Assembly (NCBI GenBank): GCA_913058195.1
Contig: CAJXPP010000141.1
Span: 1 to 6,001 of the forward strand
Origin: an uncultured Gammaproteobacteria bacterium
GTDB taxonomy: Bacteria > Pseudomonadota > Gammaproteobacteria > Nitrosococcales > Methylophagaceae
Length of the DNA: 6,001 nucleotides
Reading direction: 5' to 3'
Shown here: positions 1 to 5,954 of the stretch, piece by piece
Position numbering within the stretch: position 1 is the first letter of the stretch
Layout: each line of letters begins with the position of its first letter
The notes under the pieces: generated by a model
Told to the model about the DNA's origin: nothing
The model's database searches: none
Seen by the model: only the letters and a program-made list of their open reading frames with translations
Program-made: the position numbers and the translations under genes

Positions 1-2
1 TT

Positions 3-98
3 AGTGCAGGCAGCAGCTACTTAGTCATCGGCCGCCCAATAACGGGTGCTAAGGATCCAATGGCATCACTAGAAGCCATCGAAAAAAGCCTTTTATAA
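3..98 (+). CDS. pyrF: Orotidine 5'-phosphate decarboxylase, C-terminal end (partial)
   Basis: Only the last 31 codons and the TAA stop (96-98) are present; the gene enters from the left edge in frame 3. The translation contains YLVIGRPITGAKDP and then a short helix ending in EKSLL. The segment VIGRPIT is the well-known C-terminal phosphate-binding strand and loop of bacterial OMP decarboxylases, which carry out the last step of UMP synthesis (OMP to UMP plus CO2) in the cytosol. The arginine in GRPIT contacts the substrate phosphate in characterised members. The gene converges on the minus-strand chemotaxis and flagellar genes and is separated from them by a bidirectional terminator, so it is a functionally unrelated neighbour. 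The identification rests on this short but diagnostic tail. Confidence 0.82.
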   Translation, partial: SAGSSYLVIGRPITGAKDPMASLEAIEKSLL

Positions 99-118
99 TT
101 AATAAGTACATCTCAAAA

Positions 119-149
119 AAAAGCCGTAGTCATAATGACTACGGCTTTT
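119..149. terminator. Bidirectional Rho-independent terminator
   Basis: There is a perfect 11-bp inverted repeat, AGCCGTAGTCA (122-132) and TGACTACGGCT (136-146), with a 3-base loop TAA. It extends by AAA/TTT pairs to 119-149. On the plus strand the stem ends in four Ts and follows the pyrF stop by about 20 bases. On the minus strand the stem is followed by eight Us (the A run 115-122 on the plus strand), and it lies 18 bases past the stop of the chemoreceptor gene. It therefore serves both converging units, and is stronger in the minus direction. Confidence 0.93.
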
Positions 150-167
150 GTAAAATGTACTTACGTT

Positions 168-1361
168 TTAAACCTTGAACTTGCCACCAGCTTCTTGCAA
201 TTGAGCTGATAGTGCAGCCATTGTTTCTACTGCACTTGATGATTCTTTAGCACCATCTGCAGTAAGCTCAGCAATTTGACTGATATTTACAATACCGCGA
301 TTAATATCTTCTGCAACTGTTGATTGTTCATTTGCTGCACTCGAAATTGCTGCGCTCATCTCATCCATCGTAGTGATCATTGCAGTAATAGTATCTAGCG
401 CCTCACTAGCACTTGCAGCTTTCTCTACACTCATTTTTGCACTTTCACGGCCTTCATTCATTACCGTTACAGCAGCTTTTGCTCCACTTTGTAAACGACC
501 AACCATTTCTTCAATCTCATGGGTAGATGATTGTGTTCTAGCAGCTAAAGTTCTCACTTCATCCGCTACCACAGCAAAGCCACGACCATGCTCACCAGCA
601 CGTGCGGCTTCAATCGCTGCATTCAATGCTAATAGGTTTGTTTGCTCAGTAATACCACGAATAACATCTACAATCGCACCGATATTACCAATGTCAGTTT
701 CTAAATCACTCAGTGTTTGCGCCGCTTTTTCAACTTCGCCAGCTAAAGAATTGATAGCAGTCATAGCCTCCGTGACCACTTTTTTACCCGCCTGCGCTTC
801 ATTATCTGCATTACGTGCTGCATCGGCTGTGTTTGCTGCAGTTCTAGCCACTTCTTGTACTGATACCGCCATTTCATTCATTGCGGTTGCAACCTGACTT
901 GTTTCTGATTGTTGCTGTAAAACACCATCAACCGTCTGCTTACTGATAGCAGACATATTACTAGTGGCTGTTTCGAGTTGCGTAACCCCTCCCACTAATG
1001 TGTGCACTAGATTAGCAACATTTTTACGTGCACTATTTAGCTCAAATGCCATCCAGCTAAAATCACTTTTCCCATCAATGCCAACACTTTGGGTTAAATC
1101 ACCCTTTTTAATATTTTGAATCGCGCTTACTAGAATATTTGCTCTCACCTCTCCGAACTTGCCGATGATGTGTGCCAAATAGACTAAAACAATACTGCCT
1201 ATGACAATAAAAATAGCGGTAGTCTTTAACTGTTCTCCAGGCTCAACATTTTTGGCTTCTAAATACCAATATAAGCCCGCCAATAATAACTGGCCTAATA
1301 TGCCCAGTGCTGCAACGATATACATTCGCTGTCTTAAAGAATAATTTTCTAATTTAAACAT
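168..1361 (-). CDS. Methyl-accepting chemotaxis protein with two membrane segments and no sizeable periplasmic domain
   Basis: This is a chemoreceptor that would signal to CheA/CheW at the inner membrane. Residues about 13-33 and 48-66 form two hydrophobic segments, separated by only about 14 polar residues. Residues about 72-122 look like a HAMP or HAMP-like linker (pattern I..IKKGDLT). From about 129 to the end is the helical signalling hairpin. Its conserved tip at about 235-273 contains EQTNLLALNAAIEAARAGE and GRGFAVVADEVRTLA. About 150 residues follow the tip, which fits the 40-heptad class. The C-terminus is GGKFKV, without a CheR docking pentapeptide. I chose ATG 1361 (397 aa) because GGAG lies 6 bases upstream. 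The in-frame ATG at 1373 (401 aa) has AAGG directly abutting it, too close to work well. It follows fliK by 33 bases, so it is probably co-transcribed, and it ends just before the terminator. The ligand is unknown. Confidence 0.95.
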   Translation of the reverse strand: MFKLENYSLRQRMYIVAALGILGQLLLAGLYWYLEAKNVEPGEQLKTTAIFIVIGSIVLVYLAHIIGKFGEVRANILVSAIQNIKKGDLTQSVGIDGKSDFSWMAFELNSARKNVANLVHTLVGGVTQLETATSNMSAISKQTVDGVLQQQSETSQVATAMNEMAVSVQEVARTAANTADAARNADNEAQAGKKVVTEAMTAINSLAGEVEKAAQTLSDLETDIGNIGAIVDVIRGITEQTNLLALNAAIEAARAGEHGRGFAVVADEVRTLAARTQSSTHEIEEMVGRLQSGAKAAVTVMNEGRESAKMSVEKAASASEALDTITAMITTMDEMSAAISSAANEQSTVAEDINRGIVNISQIAELTADGAKESSSAVETMAALSAQLQEAGGKFKV

Positions 1362-1367
1362 TTTAAA

Positions 1368-1371
1368 CTCC
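1368..1371 (-). promoter_or_regulatory. Ribosome binding site deciding the chemoreceptor start
   Basis: GGAG on the minus strand sits 6 bases before ATG 1361. It overlaps the alternative upstream ATG at 1373, and this favours the shorter 397-residue protein. Confidence 0.65.
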
Positions 1372-1394
1372 ATCCTTCATATTTTTTATTATAG

Positions 1395-2750
1395 TTACGC
1401 AAATACACTGACGCCTACTTCAAGCTCGTTTGAGTCTGAAGATGCTTGTTCTAACTCTATATCATCACTCTGATGAGTTAGCCCTTGTTTATTGGATAAA
1501 GTCTCACCCGATCCTTCTTCTGATTCTTGTTCAGAAGTTTGATCTGACACATCGGCATCAGCTAAATTCATACCATTTTCTTGAAGACTTTCTCGTAATC
1601 TAGGCAGTGCTTGTTCTAATGCGTCTCTTGTTGCAGCATGTTGCGCCACAAAAGAAACGTTTACCTGATCATTATTCATATGTAATTTAACTTCAACAGG
1701 ACCCAAATTTGCGGGGTTTAATCTAAGCTGAGCCTGTTGAACACCTTCTCTAGCCATCCATACTACGCGACTACTTAATACCTTTCCCCAAGCTTCAGAT
1801 TGTACTGATGGCTGCATCGTTAGCACTGATTGTCCTACAGATGGTGTTTGAGGTGCAAGCGTACTTGATGTTGATGCAGTCGGAATTAGCATTGCCGAAG
1901 GACTAAAAGTGCTAGGTGCTCGGTCCTGAGCAGGCTTTAATATCAGCCCATCATTTTTAGTCGCACTTAACATTTGAGCCATTTTTTGGCGATCACTTAC
2001 CTGTATCTCCGGCTGTTTTTCTGCCATTACTGGTAACTCTTTTGATACAGCCACATTCGGTTTATTTTTATTAATACCTGGATCTTGTTTTTTAATGATT
2101 GCATGTAAAATATCTGATCGTAATACCGGCTTAGCTTTAACAGTCTCATCAGATAATTCATCAACTTTCACAGCATCACTTTGTATTACTTTTGATGTCG
2201 CAATTATTTGCTCGCGACTCGAATGTCCAGAAGAATGAGTTTGAGACTCTTTGCCTTTTACCGTTGTTGCTTGAGGTTTAGCTTCGCTGGTAGTTTGTGT
2301 AATAGCTTGAGAAACTGCTGCTAAGTCAACCGATGCTGTTTCAGTTCCTTCCTTATCAAGCTCTTCATCGATATTGATATTTTTATCTGCTATAACAACT
2401 GGATTATCTGTCCCTTCTTCACTTTGTTCAATATCAACTAACTCTGATTCATTTGGCAAATTATTGCCGCTTTGTTTATCTTTTTCTTCCGCTTTTAGCT
2501 TTGCTCTATCATCTATTTCAGTTTCAGGTTTAGCTTCAGGTTTACCGTTAACGTGTTTGTCATTTGCTGACTCAGCTGGTTTTTTCTTATTATCCTGAGC
2601 TTCTGAAGGTCTCTCTAACTGCTCATTTAATGTTGAAGAGAAGGGCTTTACTTCGTTATCTTTGTGACTAGCAGCACGATCAGAAAAGATTTGTTTATCC
2701 CCTGATGCAGTCGGTGAGCTCACTCCAACTTGTAATAATGGCTGTCCCAT
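1395..2750 (-). CDS. fliK: Flagellar hook-length control protein FliK
   Basis: FliK is exported by the flagellar type III apparatus, measures hook length and switches FlhB from exporting hook subunits to exporting filament subunits. The 451-residue product has the FliK layout. Residues 1 to about 315 are a long, low-complexity hydrophilic region rich in Lys, Glu, Asp, Ser, Thr and Gln, with Pro/Thr/Ser stretches at about 275-315. A compact C-terminal domain of the Flg_hook type spans about 320-403. It contains the signature LRLNPANLGPVEVKLHM (342-358), followed by an amphipathic stretch with LEQALPRLRESLQENG. An acidic tail follows. The start has the strong ribosome binding site GAGGGGGA (2755-2762) just upstream. 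A sigma-54-type promoter lies 55-70 bases upstream. The next gene downstream is a chemoreceptor, not fliL/fliM as in most flagellar operons. The family call rests on the C-terminal domain, because the N-terminal region of FliK is always poorly conserved. Confidence 0.93.
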   Translation of the reverse strand: MGQPLLQVGVSSPTASGDKQIFSDRAASHKDNEVKPFSSTLNEQLERPSEAQDNKKKPAESANDKHVNGKPEAKPETEIDDRAKLKAEEKDKQSGNNLPNESELVDIEQSEEGTDNPVVIADKNINIDEELDKEGTETASVDLAAVSQAITQTTSEAKPQATTVKGKESQTHSSGHSSREQIIATSKVIQSDAVKVDELSDETVKAKPVLRSDILHAIIKKQDPGINKNKPNVAVSKELPVMAEKQPEIQVSDRQKMAQMLSATKNDGLILKPAQDRAPSTFSPSAMLIPTASTSSTLAPQTPSVGQSVLTMQPSVQSEAWGKVLSSRVVWMAREGVQQAQLRLNPANLGPVEVKLHMNNDQVNVSFVAQHAATRDALEQALPRLRESLQENGMNLADADVSDQTSEQESEEGSGETLSNKQGLTHQSDDIELEQASSDSNELEVGVSVFA

Positions 2751-2754
2751 AGAA

Positions 2755-2762
2755 TCCCCCTC
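2755..2762 (-). promoter_or_regulatory. Ribosome binding site of fliK
   Basis: GAGGGGGA on the minus strand. The GAGG core is 8 bases before the ATG at 2750. It is the strongest Shine-Dalgarno sequence in the window and supports the start chosen for fliK. Confidence 0.7.
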
Positions 2763-2804
2763 AATGCCAAATCGATGACTTTGTAATTTAACGTATTTAG
2801 CTAA

Positions 2805-2820
2805 AGCAATCTATATGCCA
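2805..2820 (-). promoter_or_regulatory. Sigma-54 (RpoN) promoter for fliK
   Basis: The minus strand reads TGGCATATAGATTGCT. The sigma-54 consensus is TGGCAC, five bases, then TTGCA or TTGCT. The match is complete except for T in place of C at the sixth position. GG (-24) and GC (-12) have the correct spacing. Transcription would start near 2794, giving a leader of about 43 bases before the fliK ATG. It lies in the gap between the STAS gene and fliK, pointing at fliK. In Pseudomonas and Vibrio the hook/basal-body genes, including fliK, are RpoN-dependent with a FleQ or FlrC type activator. The activator site was not identified here. Confidence 0.72.
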
Positions 2821-2883
2821 GAAGCTATGCATTCAACATGAAATAAAGAAATGTTTAGTGGGCAAGGTAATAGTTTGTAGTGA

Positions 2884-3180
2884 TTAGCTAATTGTAAATA
2901 GTTTTTGAAAGTTAGAGATTTCTAGAATGTTTTTTATATCCGGACTGCACATCGATAATTCAATATTGGATTTATCTCCACCCGCATAGTCACGTAATAA
3001 CAACAACATACCTAATGTTGTGCTATCTATAGACTCTACTGCTGAAAAGTCCAAAACAAAAACCTTATTCGTTTCTACACCCTTATAAGCTAGACAAAAT
3101 TCATTCTCAATAGCGAAGTTAAAGCACCCTTCTAGTTTAATAATATATTTATTACCATCAGTATCTGTTGAAACGCTCAT
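2884..3180 (-). CDS. STAS-domain protein, anti-sigma-factor-antagonist type
   Basis: This is a 98-residue protein made of a single STAS domain, similar in size to SpoIIAA and RsbV. It starts with a beta strand (KYIIKLEG, 11-18), then a helix, then VFVLDFSAVESIDSTTLGM (40-58). This is the conserved strand plus phosphoacceptor loop, with Asp52-Ser53-Thr54. Ser53 aligns with the serine that partner kinases phosphorylate in SpoIIAA/RsbV. The C-terminal part ends in NILEISNFQKLF, the usual last helix. I chose ATG 3180 because AAGG (3187-3190) is 6 bases upstream. An in-frame GTG at 3198 would add six residues but has no ribosome binding site. It lies 64 bases after cheB in the same direction and is probably part of the same transcript. 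Known roles of the family are partner-switching control of anti-sigma factors or effector enzymes. The target here is unknown, and no kinase or phosphatase partner is visible. Confidence 0.88.
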   Translation of the reverse strand: MSVSTDTDGNKYIIKLEGCFNFAIENEFCLAYKGVETNKVFVLDFSAVESIDSTTLGMLLLLRDYAGGDKSNIELSMCSPDIKNILEISNFQKLFTIS

Positions 3181-3186
3181 TATTAA

Positions 3187-3190
3187 CCTT
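3187..3190 (-). promoter_or_regulatory. Ribosome binding site deciding the STAS gene start
   Basis: AAGG on the minus strand, 6 bases before ATG 3180. A second AAGG just upstream (GAAGGTAAGG) falls inside the alternative GTG-started frame. Nothing comparable precedes the GTG itself. Confidence 0.55.
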
Positions 3191-3244
3191 ACCTTCACGC
3201 TATTTTATATTTGGAGAAATCCACAATCTAATTGAAATATGCAC

Positions 3245-4333
3245 TTATTGCTTATTCTGTACTCTTTCCATTAATTTATCAGCAATATCTCTTAATGGTA
3301 TCTGTAATTCAGCCGCCCCTATTTTTATAGCTTGACCCGGCATACCCCAGACAACTGAACTACTTTTATCTTGAACAAAATTAAATGCCCCAGCTGTTTT
3401 CATTTCCAGCATGCCTTTTGCTCCATCCGCACCCATACCTGTCAGCATAATACCGATCACATTCGCCCCGACATTTTTAGCTAATGAGCCAAACAGCACA
3501 TCAACTGATGGTTTGTGAAAATTCACCGTTGGGTCATCATTTAATTTACAGTAATACAATCCCTTTTTAGTCTCAACTATTAAGTGTTTATCTCCAGGCG
3601 CAATATAAGCATGGCCCGCGAGAATCTGCTGACCATCTTCAGCTATGCAGACTTCAATTTCACACTTATCATTAAGTCTCGCTGCAAAAGCGTCGCTAAA
3701 AGTAACAGGGATATGCTGAGCAATAACAATACCAGGACAACTTAGAGGTAACTGGCACAATATATCTCCAATCGCCTTGGTACCACCGGTTGAAGCGCCT
3801 ATCCCTATTACCTTGTCGGTTTTATTTGAATTCAAAATAAGAGCATCAGAGTCCTGCTTTCTTACCGAACTGTCAGCAGATAATTCCTGAATTTTATCTG
3901 TCTTTTTTTGTCGAAATTCTAAGGCGTTCACATTTACCTTAGCTGCTATTTTGACTTTATTAATGATTTCTTCAGCATAGCTTTCAAGCGTTTTTGATAC
4001 ATTAATTTTTGGTTTGGCTACAAAATCGATAGCCCCTTCTTCTAATGCTTCAAGCGTTACTTTAGCGCCTTGCTCAGTCATTGTTGATATCATCACAACG
4101 GGAAGTGGGTGTAAACGCATTAGTTTTTTTAAAAATGTAATTCCATCCATTTTTGGCATTTCTACATCTAATGTAAGCACGTCCGGATTGAATTCTTTAA
4201 TTTTATCTCGGGCATCGAACGCATCTCTCGCCGTAGCAATGACTTCAATATCGGGATCGGCATTAAGCAATTCAGAAAGAAGCCTCCTTATTAATGCTGA
4301 GTCATCGATAACTAAGACAGTAACCTTCTCCAT
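3245..4333 (-). CDS. cheB: Chemotaxis protein-glutamate methylesterase/glutaminase CheB
   Basis: CheB removes methyl groups from receptor glutamates, and its activity is raised by phosphorylation from CheA. The 362-residue form has both expected domains. The receiver (about 1-120) has the acidic pair in VIDDSALIRR, phosphoacceptor Asp56 in LTLDVEMPKMDG, Ser83/Thr84 in MISTMT and Lys107 in VAKPK. A polar linker covers about 130-172. The methylesterase domain (about 174-355) has Ser181 in IGASTGGT, His207 in IAQHIP and Asp303 in LTGMGADG, which match the Ser-His-Asp catalytic triad of characterised CheB. The protein is intact. I chose ATG 4333, with AGGGA 9 bases upstream. A TTG at 4354 in frame would add seven residues but lacks a ribosome binding site. 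It follows cheD by 91 bases and precedes the STAS gene. Unlike E. coli it is accompanied by CheD. Confidence 0.97.
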   Translation of the reverse strand: MEKVTVLVIDDSALIRRLLSELLNADPDIEVIATARDAFDARDKIKEFNPDVLTLDVEMPKMDGITFLKKLMRLHPLPVVMISTMTEQGAKVTLEALEEGAIDFVAKPKINVSKTLESYAEEIINKVKIAAKVNVNALEFRQKKTDKIQELSADSSVRKQDSDALILNSNKTDKVIGIGASTGGTKAIGDILCQLPLSCPGIVIAQHIPVTFSDAFAARLNDKCEIEVCIAEDGQQILAGHAYIAPGDKHLIVETKKGLYYCKLNDDPTVNFHKPSVDVLFGSLAKNVGANVIGIMLTGMGADGAKGMLEMKTAGAFNFVQDKSSSVVWGMPGQAIKIGAAELQIPLRDIADKLMERVQNKQ

Positions 4334-4342
4334 GTTTATTAT

Positions 4343-4347
4343 TCCCT
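4343..4347 (-). promoter_or_regulatory. Ribosome binding site deciding the cheB start
   Basis: AGGGA on the minus strand, 9 bases before ATG 4333. It lies inside the possible TTG-started extension, which itself has no Shine-Dalgarno sequence. Confidence 0.5.
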
Positions 4348-4424
4348 GTGTCAATAATGTGAGTATAACTAGCTGAGATGAAAACAGGAACCAAATTCAT
4401 TCTCATTTCCAACAAAATATAACA

Positions 4425-5051
4425 CTAAAATAATTGAACCTCACCTAAGTCCGGTTGGGAACTCAATTCATCCAAGTAATCTTGCTCACGTTGGATAACA
4501 GTATTATTTTGTAATGTTCGTAGCTTTTTCACTCTAAGTCGTCCCGTAGCTGGGAAATATATGACTTTACGAGGATAAATATCACCAACATCTTGGATAA
4601 TTAAAGCTAGGTTTTCTGTTTGCAAGTAATCTAATGCAAACGCAATATTTTTGGCTCCAATATCCGTCATTTTAGCTATAATTTTTCCTCCTCCTGTTAA
4701 CTTAATTTCAAGGTTAGAGCGCGTTCCACCATTTTTCAGAATATCATTAATCAAATGTTCCATTGCATAACTACCATAACGTGTAGCAAAATCGGTCCAA
4801 CTATTCGGTCCATGTTTACCTTGTTGTGGCAGCATAAAATGGTTCATCCCGCCAATACCAAGAACTTTATCGCGGATACACGCTGAAACGCATGAGCCTA
4901 GTGTGGTCGAAATAGCTTCATTGTCTTGAATAGTGACATAAAATTCACCCGGCAAAATTTTAGCAACCCACGTATTATGAATTCGATCCCAGTATCGGTT
5001 CACATGTTTAAAATCAGCTAGACAGGGAGGTTGTAAAGGTTGACCGACCAC
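4425..5051 (-). CDS. cheD: Chemoreceptor glutamine deamidase CheD
   Basis: CheD converts receptor glutamines to glutamates so that they can be methylated; in some bacteria it also binds CheC. The 208-residue protein is of the longer proteobacterial type. An N-terminal extension (about 1-30, with HVNRYWDRIHNTW) precedes the core KILPGEFYVTIQD. The catalytic Cys54 lies in TTLGSCVSACIRD and His71 in GGMNHFMLP, 17 residues apart as in Thermotoga CheD. KLTGGGKI and DVGDIYPRKVIYFPATGR are further family motifs. The position matching the Thermotoga catalytic Thr21 appears to be Ser48. The start is GTG 5051, sharing its first G with the cheR stop (TAGTG). This frame is closed by a stop at 5088-5090 and has no other usable start between. 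No clear ribosome binding site is present beyond a purine-rich stretch, so translation is probably coupled to cheR. Confidence 0.96.
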   Translation of the reverse strand: MVGQPLQPPCLADFKHVNRYWDRIHNTWVAKILPGEFYVTIQDNEAISTTLGSCVSACIRDKVLGIGGMNHFMLPQQGKHGPNSWTDFATRYGSYAMEHLINDILKNGGTRSNLEIKLTGGGKIIAKMTDIGAKNIAFALDYLQTENLALIIQDVGDIYPRKVIYFPATGRLRVKKLRTLQNNTVIQREQDYLDELSSQPDLGEVQLF

Positions 5052-5887
5052 TAAACTTTCTTCTTGTAAATAGTTTTCCCATGAAAATCAAATCGCTCTG
5101 AAATATTATTCAGGGTTTCTGAATGACCTAGAAATAGATAGCCTTCTGCCGCTAAAACATTTGCATAACGATCAAACAAATTTCGCTGCGTTTCTTTGTC
5201 AAAATAAATCACAACATTTCGACAAAAAATAAAATCAAACTCACCTGTCATAGGCCATTCATGTAATAAGTTAAGTCGCCTAAAACAGATTAGATCCTTC
5301 ACTTCAGTATTGATTTTTACATAATTAGACTTTTCATCACGGCCGCGTTTAAACCAATGACTTAATTGTTTATCAGAAATACCCGTAAGATGATCAGATT
5401 GGTAAATTCCCGCTTTAGCTTTAGCGATAACATTTGCATCTAAGTCCGAAGCAAGGATTTTGATATCCCACTTTTCAAAGTCCGGTAAATGCTCCTTCAA
5501 TGTCATTGCAATACTGTACGGTTCTTCGCCTGTAGAACAGCCTGCAGACCAAATTCTTAACTTCTTACTCGCTTGCTTTCTCTCAAGCAATTCAGGAATA
5601 ACAGTATTCACTAAATAATCAAAATGATAGTTTTCACGAAAAAAAGCGGTTAAATTAGTGGTCATTGCATTAATAACATAGTCTTGCACCATTTCATTAC
5701 CCGATTCCAAGGCATCACAAAAGGACTTAAAACAGCTATATTCACCACTACGAATTTGCCTTACTAAACGGCCATAGACCATGTTTTTTTTCTTAACTCC
5801 CAACACAATCCCAGTGTGTTTTAGAATAAACTGACGAATGCGATCGAAACTAGCATCAGTAAATTCGAATTCGTGATTAGTAATCAT
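5051..5887 (-). CDS. cheR: Chemoreceptor glutamate methyltransferase CheR
   Basis: CheR transfers methyl groups from S-adenosylmethionine to receptor glutamates. The 278-residue protein has the N-terminal helical domain (about 10-72, including GIVLGVKKKNMVYGRLVRQ) and the motif TTNLTAFFRE (76-85). The SAM-binding motif is RIWSAGCSTGEEPYSIAM (111-128). ASDLDANVIAKAKAGIY (146-162) and FDFIFCRNVVIYFD (217-230) follow, then GYLFLGHSE (249-257). The beta-subdomain region (about 176-200, FKRGRDEKSNYVKI) has the same loop length as E. coli CheR as I recall it, which is consistent with a pentapeptide-binding CheR. The truncated upstream gene ends in just such a peptide. The start ATG has GGGA about 7 bases upstream. 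It lies 27 bases after the upstream receptor stop and overlaps cheD by one base. The gene is complete. Confidence 0.97.
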   Translation of the reverse strand: MITNHEFEFTDASFDRIRQFILKHTGIVLGVKKKNMVYGRLVRQIRSGEYSCFKSFCDALESGNEMVQDYVINAMTTNLTAFFRENYHFDYLVNTVIPELLERKQASKKLRIWSAGCSTGEEPYSIAMTLKEHLPDFEKWDIKILASDLDANVIAKAKAGIYQSDHLTGISDKQLSHWFKRGRDEKSNYVKINTEVKDLICFRRLNLLHEWPMTGEFDFIFCRNVVIYFDKETQRNLFDRYANVLAAEGYLFLGHSETLNNISERFDFHGKTIYKKKV

Positions 5888-5914
5888 AATTATCCCAACT
5901 TAAGCCTAATCGCT

Positions 5915-5953
5915 TTAGAATTCATCCCACTCATCATCTTCTGAAATATAAGG
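5915..5953 (-). CDS. Truncated C-terminus of a probable chemoreceptor with a CheR/CheB docking pentapeptide
   Basis: Only 12 codons and the TAA stop (5915-5917) remain before the adapter sequence begins at 5955. The minus strand reads PYISEDDEWDEF and then stop. The final EWDEF fits the xWxxF docking pentapeptide found at the end of some chemoreceptors (NWETF in E. coli Tar and Tsr, GWEEF in P. aeruginosa McpB/Aer2). The acidic linker in front of it is also typical. It sits 27 bases upstream of cheR, where a receptor gene is found in che2-like clusters. The identity is inferred from these last residues and the context; the body of the gene is missing because the assembly ends here. Confidence 0.72.
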   Translation of the reverse strand, partial: PYISEDDEWDEF

Positions 5954-5954
5954 T

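Noticed and set aside
373..897. Plus-strand open frame of 174 codons with an alanine- and serine-rich product
   Set aside because: It lies wholly inside the chemoreceptor signalling domain on the other strand. Its composition reflects the complement of the alanine-rich coiled coil, and it has no recognisable motif.
1388..1393. TATAAT on the minus strand between fliK and the chemoreceptor, a possible -10 box
   Set aside because: No acceptable -35 sequence lies 16-18 bases upstream (AGGCGT at 17) and the region is AT-rich. I could not support a separate promoter.
2374..2598. Plus-strand open frame of 74 codons inside fliK
   Set aside because: It is antisense to the low-complexity Lys/Glu-rich part of fliK, and its Ser/Leu-rich product is the expected mirror of those codons.
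3211..3222. Small palindrome TGGAGAAATCCA between cheB and the STAS gene
   Set aside because: It has only a 4-bp stem with a 4-base loop and no U run, too weak to call a terminator or operator.
4349..4354. TTGACA on the minus strand upstream of cheB, resembling a -35 box
   Set aside because: A -10 box at normal spacing would fall inside the cheB coding region, leaving no room for a leader. It also overlaps the rejected TTG start.
4357..4368. TATACT on the minus strand in the cheD-cheB gap, a possible -10 box
   Set aside because: The hexamer 17 bases upstream (TTCCTG) is a poor -35 match, so a cheB promoter here is not supported by sequence alone.
4014..4376. Plus-strand open frame of 120 codons across the cheB start
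   Set aside because: It is antisense to the CheB receiver domain, which is clearly coding by its conserved motifs. No independent support was seen.
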